From Candidatus Didemnitutus sp. (lineage in GTDB: Bacteria; Verrucomicrobiota; Verrucomicrobiia; Opitutales; Opitutaceae), in contig JAUXXD010000071.1 in the NCBI GenBank assembly GCA_030681265.1, positions 1-41,758 on the forward strand: 41,758 nucleotides of DNA, given 5' to 3'. Positions 9,272 through 17,358 of this stretch are shown here, piece after piece. Below the pieces are notes generated by a model that saw only the letters and a list, made by a program, of their open reading frames with translations, was not told the origin of the DNA and ran no database searches. Position numbers and translations under genes: made by a program. The first letter of the stretch is position 1. Each line of letters starts with the position of its first letter.

Positions 9272-10054
9272 TCAATCGCGCTCCCGTCGCGCGACGTAGT
9301 TTTCGAGATTGTGCTGGGTCGGTTCTTTGCGATCGAGCTGTTCCAGCGCAAAGCCCGCGTCGCGCAGGATTTGTTTCACCGCCGAGGTGTCGTCTGCGGA
9401 ATCCTCAAAAATCACCGTGTGCAGTTGCGCGGAGTTGAGCAGGTGGCGCATGCCCCTGAGCACGTGCAGCTCGTTGCCCTCCACATCCAACTTCACCACA
9501 TGGGGCGCAGCGGCGCGACCGGCGCCAACCAAGCCATCGGCCGTCGCGGTGCTGACACGGATGGGCGGCAACGCGGGATCGCTCTCCCACTGATGGAGGC
9601 TGCTGCGCCCCGTATTGCCTGCGTGCACATAAAAATCCGCCGTGCCCGCCGCCGCATCCAGCGCGATTTCGACGAGATCGGCACGGAGCGCATTGCGTAG
9701 GCTCGCGGCGCGGATCAATGCCGCCGCCTGCGGATTCGGTTCGAAAGCGTAGGTGGCAACGTCGGGCCGCAGCAGCTTCACGGTCAGTGCGTGCAAACCC
9801 AGATTGGCACCGATATCCCAGAAGACATCGCCGGGTCGCAAGCGCCCCAATGCAGCTTCCAGCACCTCCTCCTCATAGAAACCGTAGCGAAGCACGAACG
9901 CATCGACCAAGTCATGGGGATCGAGACGCAAGGCGAGACCGTGTTTCGACCGGACGATGATCCGCCGACCCCGCAGCAGGAACTGATGCAACCGGATGGC
10001 ACCGCGCAGGCGGTGTCGGAAAAAGAAGGCGCAAACGGCGTCGGCAAGGGGCAT
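9272..10054 (-). CDS. FkbM-family SAM-dependent methyltransferase
   Basis: A 260-residue methyltransferase. SAM-binding motif I is DIGANLGLHAL, followed by YAFEPNP and the FkbM hallmark KLDVEGNELHVLRG. FkbM proteins typically O-methylate sugars or small molecules. The acceptor is not evident, since no glycosyltransferase or biosynthetic cluster is adjacent. ATG 10054 is my start; an in-frame TTG at 10096 would add 14 residues. It is upstream of the HD hydrolase by about 117 bp. Confidence 0.82.
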   Translation of the reverse strand: MPLADAVCAFFFRHRLRGAIRLHQFLLRGRRIIVRSKHGLALRLDPHDLVDAFVLRYGFYEEEVLEAALGRLRPGDVFWDIGANLGLHALTVKLLRPDVATYAFEPNPQAAALIRAASLRNALRADLVEIALDAAAGTADFYVHAGNTGRSSLHQWESDPALPPIRVSTATADGLVGAGRAAAPHVVKLDVEGNELHVLRGMRHLLNSAQLHTVIFEDSADDTSAVKQILRDAGFALEQLDRKEPTQHNLENYVARRERD

Positions 10055-10312
10055 GGAGACGTAGTGATCGGCGTCATGATTGGCGCCGTCGGCCAAACGT
10101 TACGGGCGGAGTGGAGCTTGGCAACCCGTTGCCGACTCCGATCGCCAGTAAAACAGGCCCGGCTCATACCCTCACGCCCGACCCCGTCTCACGCCCCCGA
10201 ACGCGGCGGAGCACCGCCGCTCGCCGCCTTATCGGCCCAGCGCGTAACTTTCCGCCCAGGGGCGCAGGGCTTGGGACGTCGTGTTCATACCCGCTCCCCC
10301 GTCTGCTCGCGC

Positions 10313-10377
10313 GCCATAGCCTGAAAGTGTAACCCATGTCCTTGGACTATCTGTTACCTATGTCCCCGGATCATACC
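10313..10377 (-). mobile_element. Solo end of an IS481-like element (65-bp copy A)
   Basis: This 65-bp stretch is identical to 12165-12229. It contains two imperfect 24-bp subrepeats (GTAACCCATGTCC and GTTACCTATGTCC cores), as expected for multiple transposase sites at an IS end. In copy B the same sequence leads into a transposase start codon. Here the ATG at 10317 opens only a 10-codon frame, so the transposase has been lost. The rest of the 10055-10387 gap shows no gene or clear structure. Confidence 0.65.
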
Positions 10378-10387
10378 TTCGCTTCTT

Positions 10388-10936
10388 TCAATCCATGCGG
10401 TATCGCACAGCGGAAGGCGGCGGCTTGAAATCGGATTGATGCCAAGTTGTGAGTAATGAGATCAAGTGCAGCACCTCCTTATTGTTTAACCGCAAGGAAG
10501 ATGGAGTGAACATCAAGTCTCCATGGCTGATAGAACGTGCAGCGGTCATCGCTAATTTCACCAGCGGTTTGCTCCGGGCGTAAAAATTGTCTGCATCACG
10601 AAGTTTCAGACACAAATGAACCACACCCTTGTGCTGCACCAAAAAGACTCGTTCGATTTCTTCCCAACGAACAAACTTTTCACCCCAACTCAAGGCCTGG
10701 ATACCATCTGCGGAAATCACGAGGTCCGGTTTTCTTAGCGCAAGCAGTAACAGACCGGCTCCGGCGATAAGGCAAAGCGCATACATTGCGTAGAATCTGA
10801 GCGGGTCGGAATAAACGCTAGGTCCGCGCCACAATATGGCTACACCGACAGCCGCGACAGTGACCACAGTTACCGTAGGCCAGATGGGCCCACGGACTAT
10901 CAAGGGCAGCTCCGCAGGCACTGTTTCGCTTTTCAT
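10388..10936 (-). CDS. Two-TM membrane protein with PH-like domain
   Basis: A 182-residue protein. Two hydrophobic segments (about residues 18-36 and 47-66) are followed by a soluble beta-rich part with LVISADGIQALSWGEKFVRWEEIERVFLV, the pattern of bacterial PH-like/STM3941-type membrane proteins, in which a W-x-x-I-x-x-V strand follows the TM hairpin. Function unknown. The base composition is less GC-rich than the flanks, in keeping with its position between two IS ends. ATG at 10936. Confidence 0.65.
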   Translation of the reverse strand: MKSETVPAELPLIVRGPIWPTVTVVTVAAVGVAILWRGPSVYSDPLRFYAMYALCLIAGAGLLLLALRKPDLVISADGIQALSWGEKFVRWEEIERVFLVQHKGVVHLCLKLRDADNFYARSKPLVKLAMTAARSISHGDLMFTPSSLRLNNKEVLHLISLLTTWHQSDFKPPPSAVRYRMD

Positions 10937-11042
10937 ATTTCAGATGTAGACGGAAGGCAGCTTGGGTCAGGAAGCAGGAAGATGGATGGGTCAGGCCGCA
11001 GTTCGCTGCTATGGATTTTATTAGTGGGGCGTGTGGCAGGTT

Positions 11043-11342
11043 TCAACCTTTGTGGACAAGTTGGGCGGCGGGGCGGATTTTGGCTGTTAGTTTTTTGCGA
11101 TCCTTGGCGAGGGCGCGGAAGTCGCACTCGACTTGCAGGCCGTGCCAGAATTCGGAGGTCTGGTCGAAGAAGGCGCCGAAACGGATGGACATCGCCGGAG
11201 TGATGGCACGCTTCCCGAGGACGATCTCATTGATCGCGCGCGGGGACACGCCAATCGCGCGTGCCATTGCGTTTTGCGAAATTCCCATGGGCTCCAGGTA
11301 TTCCTCCAAGAGGATTTCTCCAGGTGTGATAAGGGCAGTCAT
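11043..11342 (-). CDS. HigA-family antitoxin (XRE helix-turn-helix)
   Basis: A 99-residue DNA-binding protein. The start [21 protein letters not shown] and the [26 protein letters not shown] are diagnostic for HigA-type antitoxins, which neutralise HigB mRNA-cleaving toxins and autorepress. No HigB lies in the usual place directly upstream. Instead a RelE/ParE-type toxin with its own antitoxin ends 25 bp before this ATG. It may be an orphan or a second antitoxin in a three-gene operon. GTG 11360 is an alternative start. Confidence 0.8.
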   Translation of the reverse strand: MTALITPGEILLEEYLEPMGISQNAMARAIGVSPRAINEIVLGKRAITPAMSIRFGAFFDQTSEFWHGLQVECDFRALAKDRKKLTAKIRPAAQLVHKG

Positions 11343-11367
11343 AAGTGTGCGTCTGGTCACGGACTGG

Positions 11368-11670
11368 CTACTTGTTTTCTAAACTACGATTGGAATCTTG
11401 GGCGAAGTGGAGGACGCGTCGGACAGCAACGTGGGATTGGGATTCTTCCCAGACAAAGTAGATTGCGTAGGGGAAACGGTCAATTTTCGCTAAGCGGTGC
11501 AACGGGCCACGCAGGCGGAAAATCTGCGGCACCCGGGTGATCAGGTTCAAGCGAGCTTCGATGCAGCGGAGGAATTCGTGGCCGAGACCTGCGCTTCTCG
11601 CTTCATACCACTGAAACGCTTCCCGCAAATCGGTCTCGGCGCGAGGCGCGACAGAAAGCGTATTCGCCAT
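11368..11670 (-). CDS. RelE/ParE-superfamily toxin
   Basis: A 100-residue toxin-like protein: an N-terminal helix pair ([33 protein letters not shown]), then beta strands ending [12 protein letters not shown] and [12 protein letters not shown], the order seen in ParE-like toxins. Members either inhibit gyrase (ParE) or cleave mRNA on the ribosome (RelE); the sequence does not decide which. The antitoxin ends 4 bp upstream. I set the start at ATG 11670 because the frame upstream overlaps the antitoxin and is not family-like. Confidence 0.82.
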   Translation of the reverse strand: MANTLSVAPRAETDLREAFQWYEARSAGLGHEFLRCIEARLNLITRVPQIFRLRGPLHRLAKIDRFPYAIYFVWEESQSHVAVRRVLHFAQDSNRSLENK

Positions 11671-11674
11671 GGCG

Positions 11675-11896
11675 TCAGGTCTCGCTGGTGATTCGGCGTT
11701 TGACGTTTTCCCACGTGTCCCCGCGGGAAGAATCGGCGGCGTAACGTTGGGCGTCCTCGGCGAGGGCGTCGTCGTGCCACGCGGGCGGTTCGACCGCATT
11801 GGAATCGCGCGCAATCTGGTTCCAGAGTTCCTCGACCAAGAGCAGTTTTTCGGCGGGTGAGAGTCGTTCGAGCTCAGCGGCGAGGGCGGCGTTCAT
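11675..11896 (-). CDS. Addiction-module antitoxin component (small helical type)
   Basis: A 73-residue protein with AELERLSPAEKLLLVEELWNQIARD, the hallmark of the short addiction-module components that pair with RelE/ParE toxins, and an acidic C-terminal tail (AWHDDALAEDAQRY) likely to wrap the toxin. ATG 11896 was chosen because everything in frame before it is Arg/Pro-rich shadow. It is first in the antitoxin-toxin-HigA order. Confidence 0.8.
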   Translation of the reverse strand: MNAALAAELERLSPAEKLLLVEELWNQIARDSNAVEPPAWHDDALAEDAQRYAADSSRGDTWENVKRRITSET

Positions 11897-11996
11897 GGGG
11901 CGGAATGTGGTGCGGAAAAAGGCGCGAGGCAAGTTTGCAGGGGGAAATCGGCGCTGCGGGATTCGGCGACGCGGGCCTACGTTAGGCACAATAAGA

Positions 11997-12020
11997 AAGG
12001 CGGCCGGTTAGGGCCGCCTT
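11997..12020 (-). terminator. Intrinsic terminator reading on the minus strand
   Basis: AAGGCGGCC (11997-12005) pairs perfectly with GGCCGCCTT (12012-12020) over a 6-base loop. On the minus strand the stem is followed by a T-rich run (TTTCTTATT). It would stop transcription from the IS481/AbiJ remnants before it reaches the toxin-antitoxin genes. Confidence 0.65.
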
Positions 12021-12051
12021 GAGAAAAGTTGCGAGTCAAGAGTCAAGACCT

Positions 12052-12087
12052 GACGTCTTCCGCTGAGCCGACGTCTTCCGCTGAGCC
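12052..12087. repeat. 18-bp tandem duplication, partly repeated at 12238-12255
   Basis: The unit GACGTCTTCCGCTGAGCC occurs twice in tandem (12052-12069, 12070-12087) and a third time at 12238-12255 beyond the IS end. The tandem pair lies inside the frame of the transposase stub, so it arose after or during its decay. Too few units and no spacers for a CRISPR. Confidence 0.8.
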
Positions 12088-12169
12088 CGGTCAGGGTAAA
12101 CCTGCCCGTGCCAGCCAGACTGATGAATCGATGCTTCTGTTCCATTGGGGTTACTTCGTTCCAGGCCAT
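12061..12169 (-). pseudogene. N-terminal stub of an IS481-family transposase
   Basis: From ATG 12169 the minus strand reads MAWNEVTPMEQKHRFISLAG then TGRFTLTGLS, the characteristic opening of IS481-type DDE transposases, where a helix-turn-helix should follow. The frame then passes into the tandem 18-bp repeat and ends about 20 codons later. The HTH and the DDE integrase core are absent, so the element is dead. Confidence 0.65.
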
Positions 12170-12266
12170 AGCCTGAAAGTGTAACCCATGTCCTTGGACT
12201 ATCTGTTACCTATGTCCCCGGATCATACCGCTGAGCCGACGTCTTCCGCTGAGCCCGGATCATACC
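12165..12266 (-). mobile_element. IS481-like end (65-bp copy B) with a partial third repeat
   Basis: 12165-12229 is the second perfect copy of the 65-bp end found at 10313-10377, in the same orientation, and overlaps the start codon of the transposase stub. Its outermost 12 bases, CCGGATCATACC (12218-12229), recur at 12255-12266 after a copy of the 18-bp unit, giving a scrambled boundary that suggests repeated recombination or slippage at the IS edge. Confidence 0.65.
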
Positions 12267-12348
12267 AGTGTTACCCATCATTCTGGCTCGCCCTTTATTT
12301 GGGCTCCTTTCGCGACTAGATAGCTGCATGCTGCCGCCGAGATAACCA

Positions 12349-12537
12349 TCACGAGTCGCGCCTCGGCTTGAGATACTGGATGTGCGCTTTCCTTATTGGC
12401 ATGTCGCACACCGCCTTCATCTCCCGCGTATTCCAGAGCACAGACCACAGACCGTTACGCGTTTCTTCATCTATCGCTTCCCGCTGCATGGACTTCGAAG
12501 TTGGTTTTAAGCCTGCTCGGTGTGAAAATAGGTTCAT
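12349..12537 (-). pseudogene. Stub resembling an AbiJ N-terminal domain 4 (abortive infection)
   Basis: The 62-residue frame starts NLFSHRAGLKPTSKSMQREA then IDEETRNGLWSVLW. This matches my memory of the opening of AbiJ_NTD4-type proteins (F-S-x-R-x-G, an I-Q-x-x-S/A stretch, D-x-x-L/T-R-N-x-L-W). Complete proteins run to a few hundred residues with a C-terminal effector region; here the resemblance ends after about 35 residues. The base composition is poorer in GC than the neighbours. Probably the 5' remnant of a defence gene cut by the adjacent IS481-like element. ATG at 12537. The rest of 12267-12624 shows nothing else. Confidence 0.45.
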
Positions 12538-12624
12538 CGGCTGCAGTTTGTTCTTCTAAAAAAGGCCGCGGCGACTTGCGTCACTTGCGGCCCGTTAGAG
12601 TTGTGGTTGTGAATCCAGGTTAGC

Positions 12625-15600
12625 TCACTGGCAGGCCTCGCATTCTTCGCCGTTTTTCATGGCTTCAATGGAACACGCCTTCTTCTCGGCATCGCTGTAG
12701 GATTTCTTGGCGCTCAGCGCGGCGGACGCGGCGGCGCTGGCGACTCCGGCGTCACGGGTGGCGGTTTCGGCGTTGGTTTCGCCGGCGGCGCCGCGGACTT
12801 CCTTCTTCACACTCACCGTTGCTTTCTCGATCGTCGAGGCGGCGAGGGTGCGGAGGTAATACGTGGTCTTCAATCCGGCTTTCCACGCGTGGCGATACAT
12901 GTGCGAGAGCGTCTTCAGATCCGGCGTCTTGAGCCAGAGGTTCACGCTTTGCGACTGGTCGATCCACTTCTGGCGGCGCGCGGCGGCGTCTACGACCCAC
13001 TTGTGGTCGATGTCGAAGGCAGTGCGGTATTTTTCCTTCAAGTCGGCGGGCACGGCCTCGATGTCTTTGAGGTCGCCGTCGAAATATTTGAGGGAGTCGA
13101 TCATCTCCTGGTTCCAAAGGCCCCGGGCTTTGAGGTCCTCGACGAGGAAGGTGTTGATGACGACGAATTCGCCCGAGAGGTTCGATTTGACGTAGAGATT
13201 CTTGTAGTAGGGCTCGATGCAGGGCGACGTGTTGGTGATGTTGGAGATCGTCGCGGTGGGGGCGATGGCGAGGCAGTTGGAGTTGCGCATGCCTTGCTTG
13301 GCGATTTTGGCGCGGAGCGGTTCCCAATTCATCCGGCCGCCACGGGGCACATCGACGGCGACGCCGCGTTCCTGCTCGAGGAGGTCGAGCGTGTCTTGCG
13401 GGAGGAGGCCGCGGTCCCACTTCGAGCCTTTGTAGGTGGAGTAGGTGCCGCGCTCGCCGGCGAGGTCGGAGGAGGCTTCGAAGGCGTAGTAGGCGATGGC
13501 TTCCATGAACTCGTCGTTGAATTCGACGGCTTCGTTGGAGGCGAAGGCGATGCCTTTCACGTAGAGTGAATTGGCGAGGCCCATGATGCCGAGGCCGACG
13601 GGGCGATGGCGTTGGTTGGAGCGCTTGGCGGGCTCGGTCGGGTAGAAGTTGATGTCGATGACGTTGTCGAGCGCGCGGAGGGCGATGCGGATCGTCTCGC
13701 GGAGCTTCTCGTGATCGAGGGAGCCGTCGGGCTTGAGGTGCGAATCGAGGACGACGGAGCCGAGGTTGCAGACGGCGGTCTCGTCCTGCGAGGTGTTGAG
13801 CGTGATCTCGGTGCAGAGATTGGAGCTGTGGATGACGCCGACGTGGTCCTGCGGAGAGCGGATGTTGCAGGGATCCTTGAAGGTGATCCACGGGTGGCCG
13901 GTTTCGAAGAGCATCGAGAGCATCTTTTTCCAGAGCTCGAGGGCTTCGACTTTGTGGCCTTGGATTTTGCCGTCTTCGGCGAGCTTTTCGTAGTGCGCGT
14001 AACGCTCTTCGAATTTGCGGCCGTAGAGTTCGTGGAGGTCGGCGACTTCGTTGGAGCGGAAGAGCGTCCACGTGCTGCGGGACTCCATGCGTTTCATGAA
14101 CAAATCGGGAATCCAGTTCGCCGTGTTCATGTCGTGCGTGAGGCGGCGGTCGTCGCCGGTGTTACGACGGAGCTCGAGGAATTCGAAAATGTCGTTGTGC
14201 CAGGATTCGAGGTAGGCGCAGCCGGAGCCTTTGCGTTTGCCGCCTTGGTTGACGGCGACGAGTTGGTCGTTGTGGAGCTTGAGGAAGGGGATGACGCCTT
14301 GGGATTCGCCGTTGGTGCCAGCGATGTGGGCGCCGGTGCCGCGCACGGCGGTCCAGGAGCCGCCGAGGCCGCCGGCCCACTTGGAGAGCTGGGCGTTTTC
14401 GGCGATGCCGCGATACATGATGCCTTCGAGCGAATCCTCGACGTAGTAGAGGTAACAGGAGGAGAGCTGCGAGTGGAGCGTGCCGGAGTTGAAGAGCGTC
14501 GGGGTGGACGAGCAGAAGCGGCGGCTCTTGTAGAGCGAGTAGAGTTGGGTGACCCAGCCTTCGCGGTCGGATTTTTCCTCGAGGAACAGACCCATGGAGA
14601 CGCGGAGCCAGAAGAACTGCGGCGTCTCGAGACGGCGGGAGCGTTTGCCGGTCTTGTCGATGATGAGGTAACGATCGTAGAGCGTTTGGATGCCGAGGAA
14701 GTCGAGTTCGAGGTCGGCGGTCGGGTCGAGCGCGTCGGCGAGGCGGCTGAGGTCGTATTCCTTCAGGCGCGGCGTGAGGCGCTTGATGGCGATGCCGCGC
14801 TCGATGTAGGTGGCGAAGGCTTGTTGGTGCGCGCGTTTGAGGGCGGTGATGCCGTCGCGCACGATGTCCCAGCCGAGGACTTCTTCGTAGATGTAAGTGA
14901 GCTGGATGCGGCCGGCGAACTTCGCGAAGTCGGCGTCCTTTTCGATCAGCGTCTTGGCGTTGAGGACGATGGTGTTGTTGAGATCACCTTGAGCGATGTT
15001 GTCGAAGGTGGCGCGGCAGAGCTCGGCTTCGATTTCTTCGGAGGAGAGACAAAGTTTCAGGCCGATGGAGGCGAACTCGATGCGCTTCTTCAGATCGATG
15101 GCGTCCCAGAGGTAGGTGGAACCGTCGGCGCGTTGCACGACGATCATGGAGTTCTGGCCTTGCGCGGGCGCGCTCATCGGCGCGGTGGAATCGGTGCCCG
15201 GAGGCGAGACGATGTCGTCGGTCGAGTGACGCGCGGCGGATTCCTGCGCGCGGGAGGCGTGGCGGGCGGCGCGGTAGAGAATGTAATCTTCGGCGACTTT
15301 GAAGTGGCCGGCTTTCATCAACTCTTCCTGCACGAGGTCCTGCACTTCCTCGATGTGGAGGAAGGCCTGCTGCACGGTGGCGGCGCGCTCGGTGACGGCG
15401 CGGGCGATTTGCGGCGCGGGCGCGGAGTCCTTGCGGAGGGAGAGGAACGCCTTGCGGATGGCGATCTCGATCTTGGCTTCATTCCACGGCACCACCTGGT
15501 TGTTGCGGCGGATGAGGCGGACGGAGACGTGGGGATTATCGCGGACGACGGCGAGTTTTTGCGCGCGCTTATGGAGGAGCGATTTGGCGACGTCGTGGGC

Positions 15601-15981
15601 GTTGTTGTCGACGAGGGTTTTCTCGATGATCACGTAAAGGTCGTGGAGGGAGACGCGGAGCGGGCCGCGGCTGAGGGCTTGTTTGGTGAGATTGGAGGCG
15701 ACTTCGCGGGTGACATCGGCGACGAAGCGCTGGTTTTTCTCGTTGAAAATATCCTTCTCGCCGCGGGCGAGCATGAGGTTGGCGAGCGACTTGCCGACGG
15801 TGTCGGCGACCTCGGCGAGGTCGAAACGCTCGGCGCCGTGGGGGCAGAGCACTTCCGCTTCGGGCACGGTCACGTCGTCATGGAGGACGTCGCGCCAGTT
15901 GTAGTTGGGTTTCTGGTTTTGCGGCGTGCCGGTAAATTTTTTGAGGGCGAGGTCGGCGTGCACCGAGGAGGCATCATTCAT
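12625..15981 (-). CDS. nrdA: Class I ribonucleotide reductase large subunit NrdA with multiple ATP-cones
   Basis: Catalytic subunit reducing ribonucleoside diphosphates to deoxyribonucleotides. At 1118 residues it is far longer than E. coli NrdA (about 760) because of N-terminal regulatory modules: a degenerate cone-like region (about 45-145), an ATP-cone from about 151 (HVSVRLIRRNNQVVPWNEAK) and another from about 279 (VVQRADGSTYLWDAIDLKKR). The core holds SSNLCTEI (C723), AVCNLGS and NTANWIPDLF. The tail ends GEECEACQ with the shuttle cysteines that pass electrons from thioredoxin or glutaredoxin. Chlamydial NrdA is similarly long with repeated cones. It lies 88 bp after nrdB and is probably co-transcribed. 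Confidence 0.95.
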   Translation of the reverse strand: MNDASSVHADLALKKFTGTPQNQKPNYNWRDVLHDDVTVPEAEVLCPHGAERFDLAEVADTVGKSLANLMLARGEKDIFNEKNQRFVADVTREVASNLTKQALSRGPLRVSLHDLYVIIEKTLVDNNAHDVAKSLLHKRAQKLAVVRDNPHVSVRLIRRNNQVVPWNEAKIEIAIRKAFLSLRKDSAPAPQIARAVTERAATVQQAFLHIEEVQDLVQEELMKAGHFKVAEDYILYRAARHASRAQESAARHSTDDIVSPPGTDSTAPMSAPAQGQNSMIVVQRADGSTYLWDAIDLKKRIEFASIGLKLCLSSEEIEAELCRATFDNIAQGDLNNTIVLNAKTLIEKDADFAKFAGRIQLTYIYEEVLGWDIVRDGITALKRAHQQAFATYIERGIAIKRLTPRLKEYDLSRLADALDPTADLELDFLGIQTLYDRYLIIDKTGKRSRRLETPQFFWLRVSMGLFLEEKSDREGWVTQLYSLYKSRRFCSSTPTLFNSGTLHSQLSSCYLYYVEDSLEGIMYRGIAENAQLSKWAGGLGGSWTAVRGTGAHIAGTNGESQGVIPFLKLHNDQLVAVNQGGKRKGSGCAYLESWHNDIFEFLELRRNTGDDRRLTHDMNTANWIPDLFMKRMESRSTWTLFRSNEVADLHELYGRKFEERYAHYEKLAEDGKIQGHKVEALELWKKMLSMLFETGHPWITFKDPCNIRSPQDHVGVIHSSNLCTEITLNTSQDETAVCNLGSVVLDSHLKPDGSLDHEKLRETIRIALRALDNVIDINFYPTEPAKRSNQRHRPVGLGIMGLANSLYVKGIAFASNEAVEFNDEFMEAIAYYAFEASSDLAGERGTYSTYKGSKWDRGLLPQDTLDLLEQERGVAVDVPRGGRMNWEPLRAKIAKQGMRNSNCLAIAPTATISNITNTSPCIEPYYKNLYVKSNLSGEFVVINTFLVEDLKARGLWNQEMIDSLKYFDGDLKDIEAVPADLKEKYRTAFDIDHKWVVDAAARRQKWIDQSQSVNLWLKTPDLKTLSHMYRHAWKAGLKTTYYLRTLAASTIEKATVSVKKEVRGAAGETNAETATRDAGVASAAASAALSAKKSYSDAEKKACSIEAMKNGEECEACQ

Positions 15982-16069
15982 GGTGAGAGCGGGTGTGTGC
16001 GGGTGGGCGGTCAGGGGCGGGGTAGCTAAAGCAAACGAACGGACGGAAAGAGGGAAGGTGCGCGACGGC

Positions 16070-17155
16070 TTAGAGCTCGTCGTCGCTGGCGGATTGGAGC
16101 GCGGACGATTTCTGGTATTCGGTCACGCGACCTTCGAAGAAGTTTTGCTCCTTCTTAATGTCCATCATCTCGGCGAGCCACGGCAGCGGGTTCTTGATGC
16201 CGGGGTTGAGCGGCGTCAGGCCGCAACCTTCGAGGCGACGATCGGCGATGTAATCGATGTAAGTGACGAACTCATCGACGGCGAGGCCGACGGCGTTGAC
16301 CGGGAGGCAGTCGCGGATGAAATCTTTTTCGAGTTCGACGGCTTCGACCATCGTCTGGCGGAGCTCTTCCTTGAATTCGTCGGTCCAGATCTCGCGGTTC
16401 TCCTCGATGAGATCCATGAACAGGTCGCGGAAGAGCTCGATGTGGTTCGACTCGTCGCGCAGGGTATAGCGGAACATCTGGCCGATGCCGGGAAACTTGT
16501 TCTGGCGGTAGAGGGCGAGCACCATGCCGAAGAGGCCGTAGAACTGCGTGCCCTCCATGCATTGGCCGAAGATGAAGATGTTTTTCGCGAGGAGGCGCTT
16601 ATTCGCCGGGTCCTTCATGTCGAGGTCGCGGCGCAGGGCTTGGGAGGCGCGGTTGACAAACTCGTTCTTGCGCTCGATCGACTTGATGTCCTCGAACATC
16701 GCCTCGCACTCGTGCGGGTTGATGCCGAGCGAGGAAATCATGTAGAGCAACGAATCCGCGTGGATGTTTTCCTCGTGCGCGTGGCGGCCGAGCACGAGCT
16801 TCAATTCCGGCGCGGTGACGAGTTCGCGGACGACGTGTTGGATGTTGTCGCCGACGATGCCTTCGGCGGCTGAAAAGTAGCCGATGCCCATGCGGATGAT
16901 CCAACGCTCGATGTCGGACACGGCGGCGGTGTCGCGCCATTGTTCGATGTCCTTGCCCATCGGGATATCCTCGGGTTCCCAGTGGTTGGCCTTCATCTTT
17001 TTGTAGAGATCGTAGGCCCACTGGTATTTGAGCGGGAGGATGTTGAAATAAGGCACCTGGCGGCCGTTGATCACCATCTTCGCGGCGAAGGCGGCTTCGG
17101 CTTTCTCCTGGTCGAGGACGAAGGATTTGGAGCCGACTAGGAAAGTTTTGAGCAT
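16070..17155 (-). CDS. nrdB: Ribonucleotide reductase small subunit NrdB, class Ic-like (Leu at the radical-Tyr position)
   Basis: Radical-generating subunit partnering NrdA. In the 361-residue protein the dimetal ligands are E98 (SAAEGIV), E129 and H132 (HEENIH), E201 (CMEGTQF), E235 and H238 (RDESNH). Two features depart from E. coli: the first ligand is Glu rather than Asp, and the residue four after H132, where E. coli has radical Y122 and Chlamydia trachomatis F127, is L136. By analogy with the chlamydial enzyme a Mn/Fe cofactor replacing the tyrosyl radical is likely (inference). The start is ATG 17155, since LKTFLVGSK matches the family start. First gene of the nrdB-nrdA unit. Confidence 0.94.
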   Translation of the reverse strand: MLKTFLVGSKSFVLDQEKAEAAFAAKMVINGRQVPYFNILPLKYQWAYDLYKKMKANHWEPEDIPMGKDIEQWRDTAAVSDIERWIIRMGIGYFSAAEGIVGDNIQHVVRELVTAPELKLVLGRHAHEENIHADSLLYMISSLGINPHECEAMFEDIKSIERKNEFVNRASQALRRDLDMKDPANKRLLAKNIFIFGQCMEGTQFYGLFGMVLALYRQNKFPGIGQMFRYTLRDESNHIELFRDLFMDLIEENREIWTDEFKEELRQTMVEAVELEKDFIRDCLPVNAVGLAVDEFVTYIDYIADRRLEGCGLTPLNPGIKNPLPWLAEMMDIKKEQNFFEGRVTEYQKSSALQSASDDEL

Positions 17156-17329
17156 GGCGAATTCTGGTAGGGGTCGGACGGAGGAGAAGGGGGCGTTGCG
17201 CGGACGGCAAAACGCCATCCTCCAATGGTCATAAAACCGCCCAAGTCGTTCTAGCGAACCGAAGTTACTAGAAGTTTCTCACGCGTTATTGACCACCACA
17301 GGATGTGGCTGCCCGGAACCAAGGCCACT

Positions 17330-17358
17330 ACTAATGGTAGTCGGGTGGGGTGCGTCAA
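17330..17358 (-). promoter_or_regulatory. Weak candidate promoter for nrdB-nrdA
   Basis: On the minus strand TTGACG (17358-17353) and ATTAGT (17335-17330) are separated by 17 bases, about 175 bases before the nrdB start. The same 456-bp gap (17156-17611) holds two small inverted repeats, CCACA/TGTGG at 17296-17308 and ACTAC/GTAGT at 17327-17341. No convincing NrdR box or cobalamin riboswitch core was seen, and no gene. Confidence 0.25.

Noticed and set aside
11043-11670. Complete HigBA module
   Set aside because: The gene before HigA is a RelE/ParE-type toxin that already has a closely spaced antitoxin of its own family; nothing HigB-specific was seen.
12052-12255. CRISPR-like array from the 18-bp units
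   Set aside because: Only three units, two directly abutting with no spacer, lying inside a transposase remnant; no cas genes.
13606-16029. Long plus-strand open frame antisense to nrdA (807 codons)
   Set aside because: Val/Gly/Glu-biased translation with no motif; it is the shadow of a GC-rich gene whose sense strand has clear NrdA motifs throughout.
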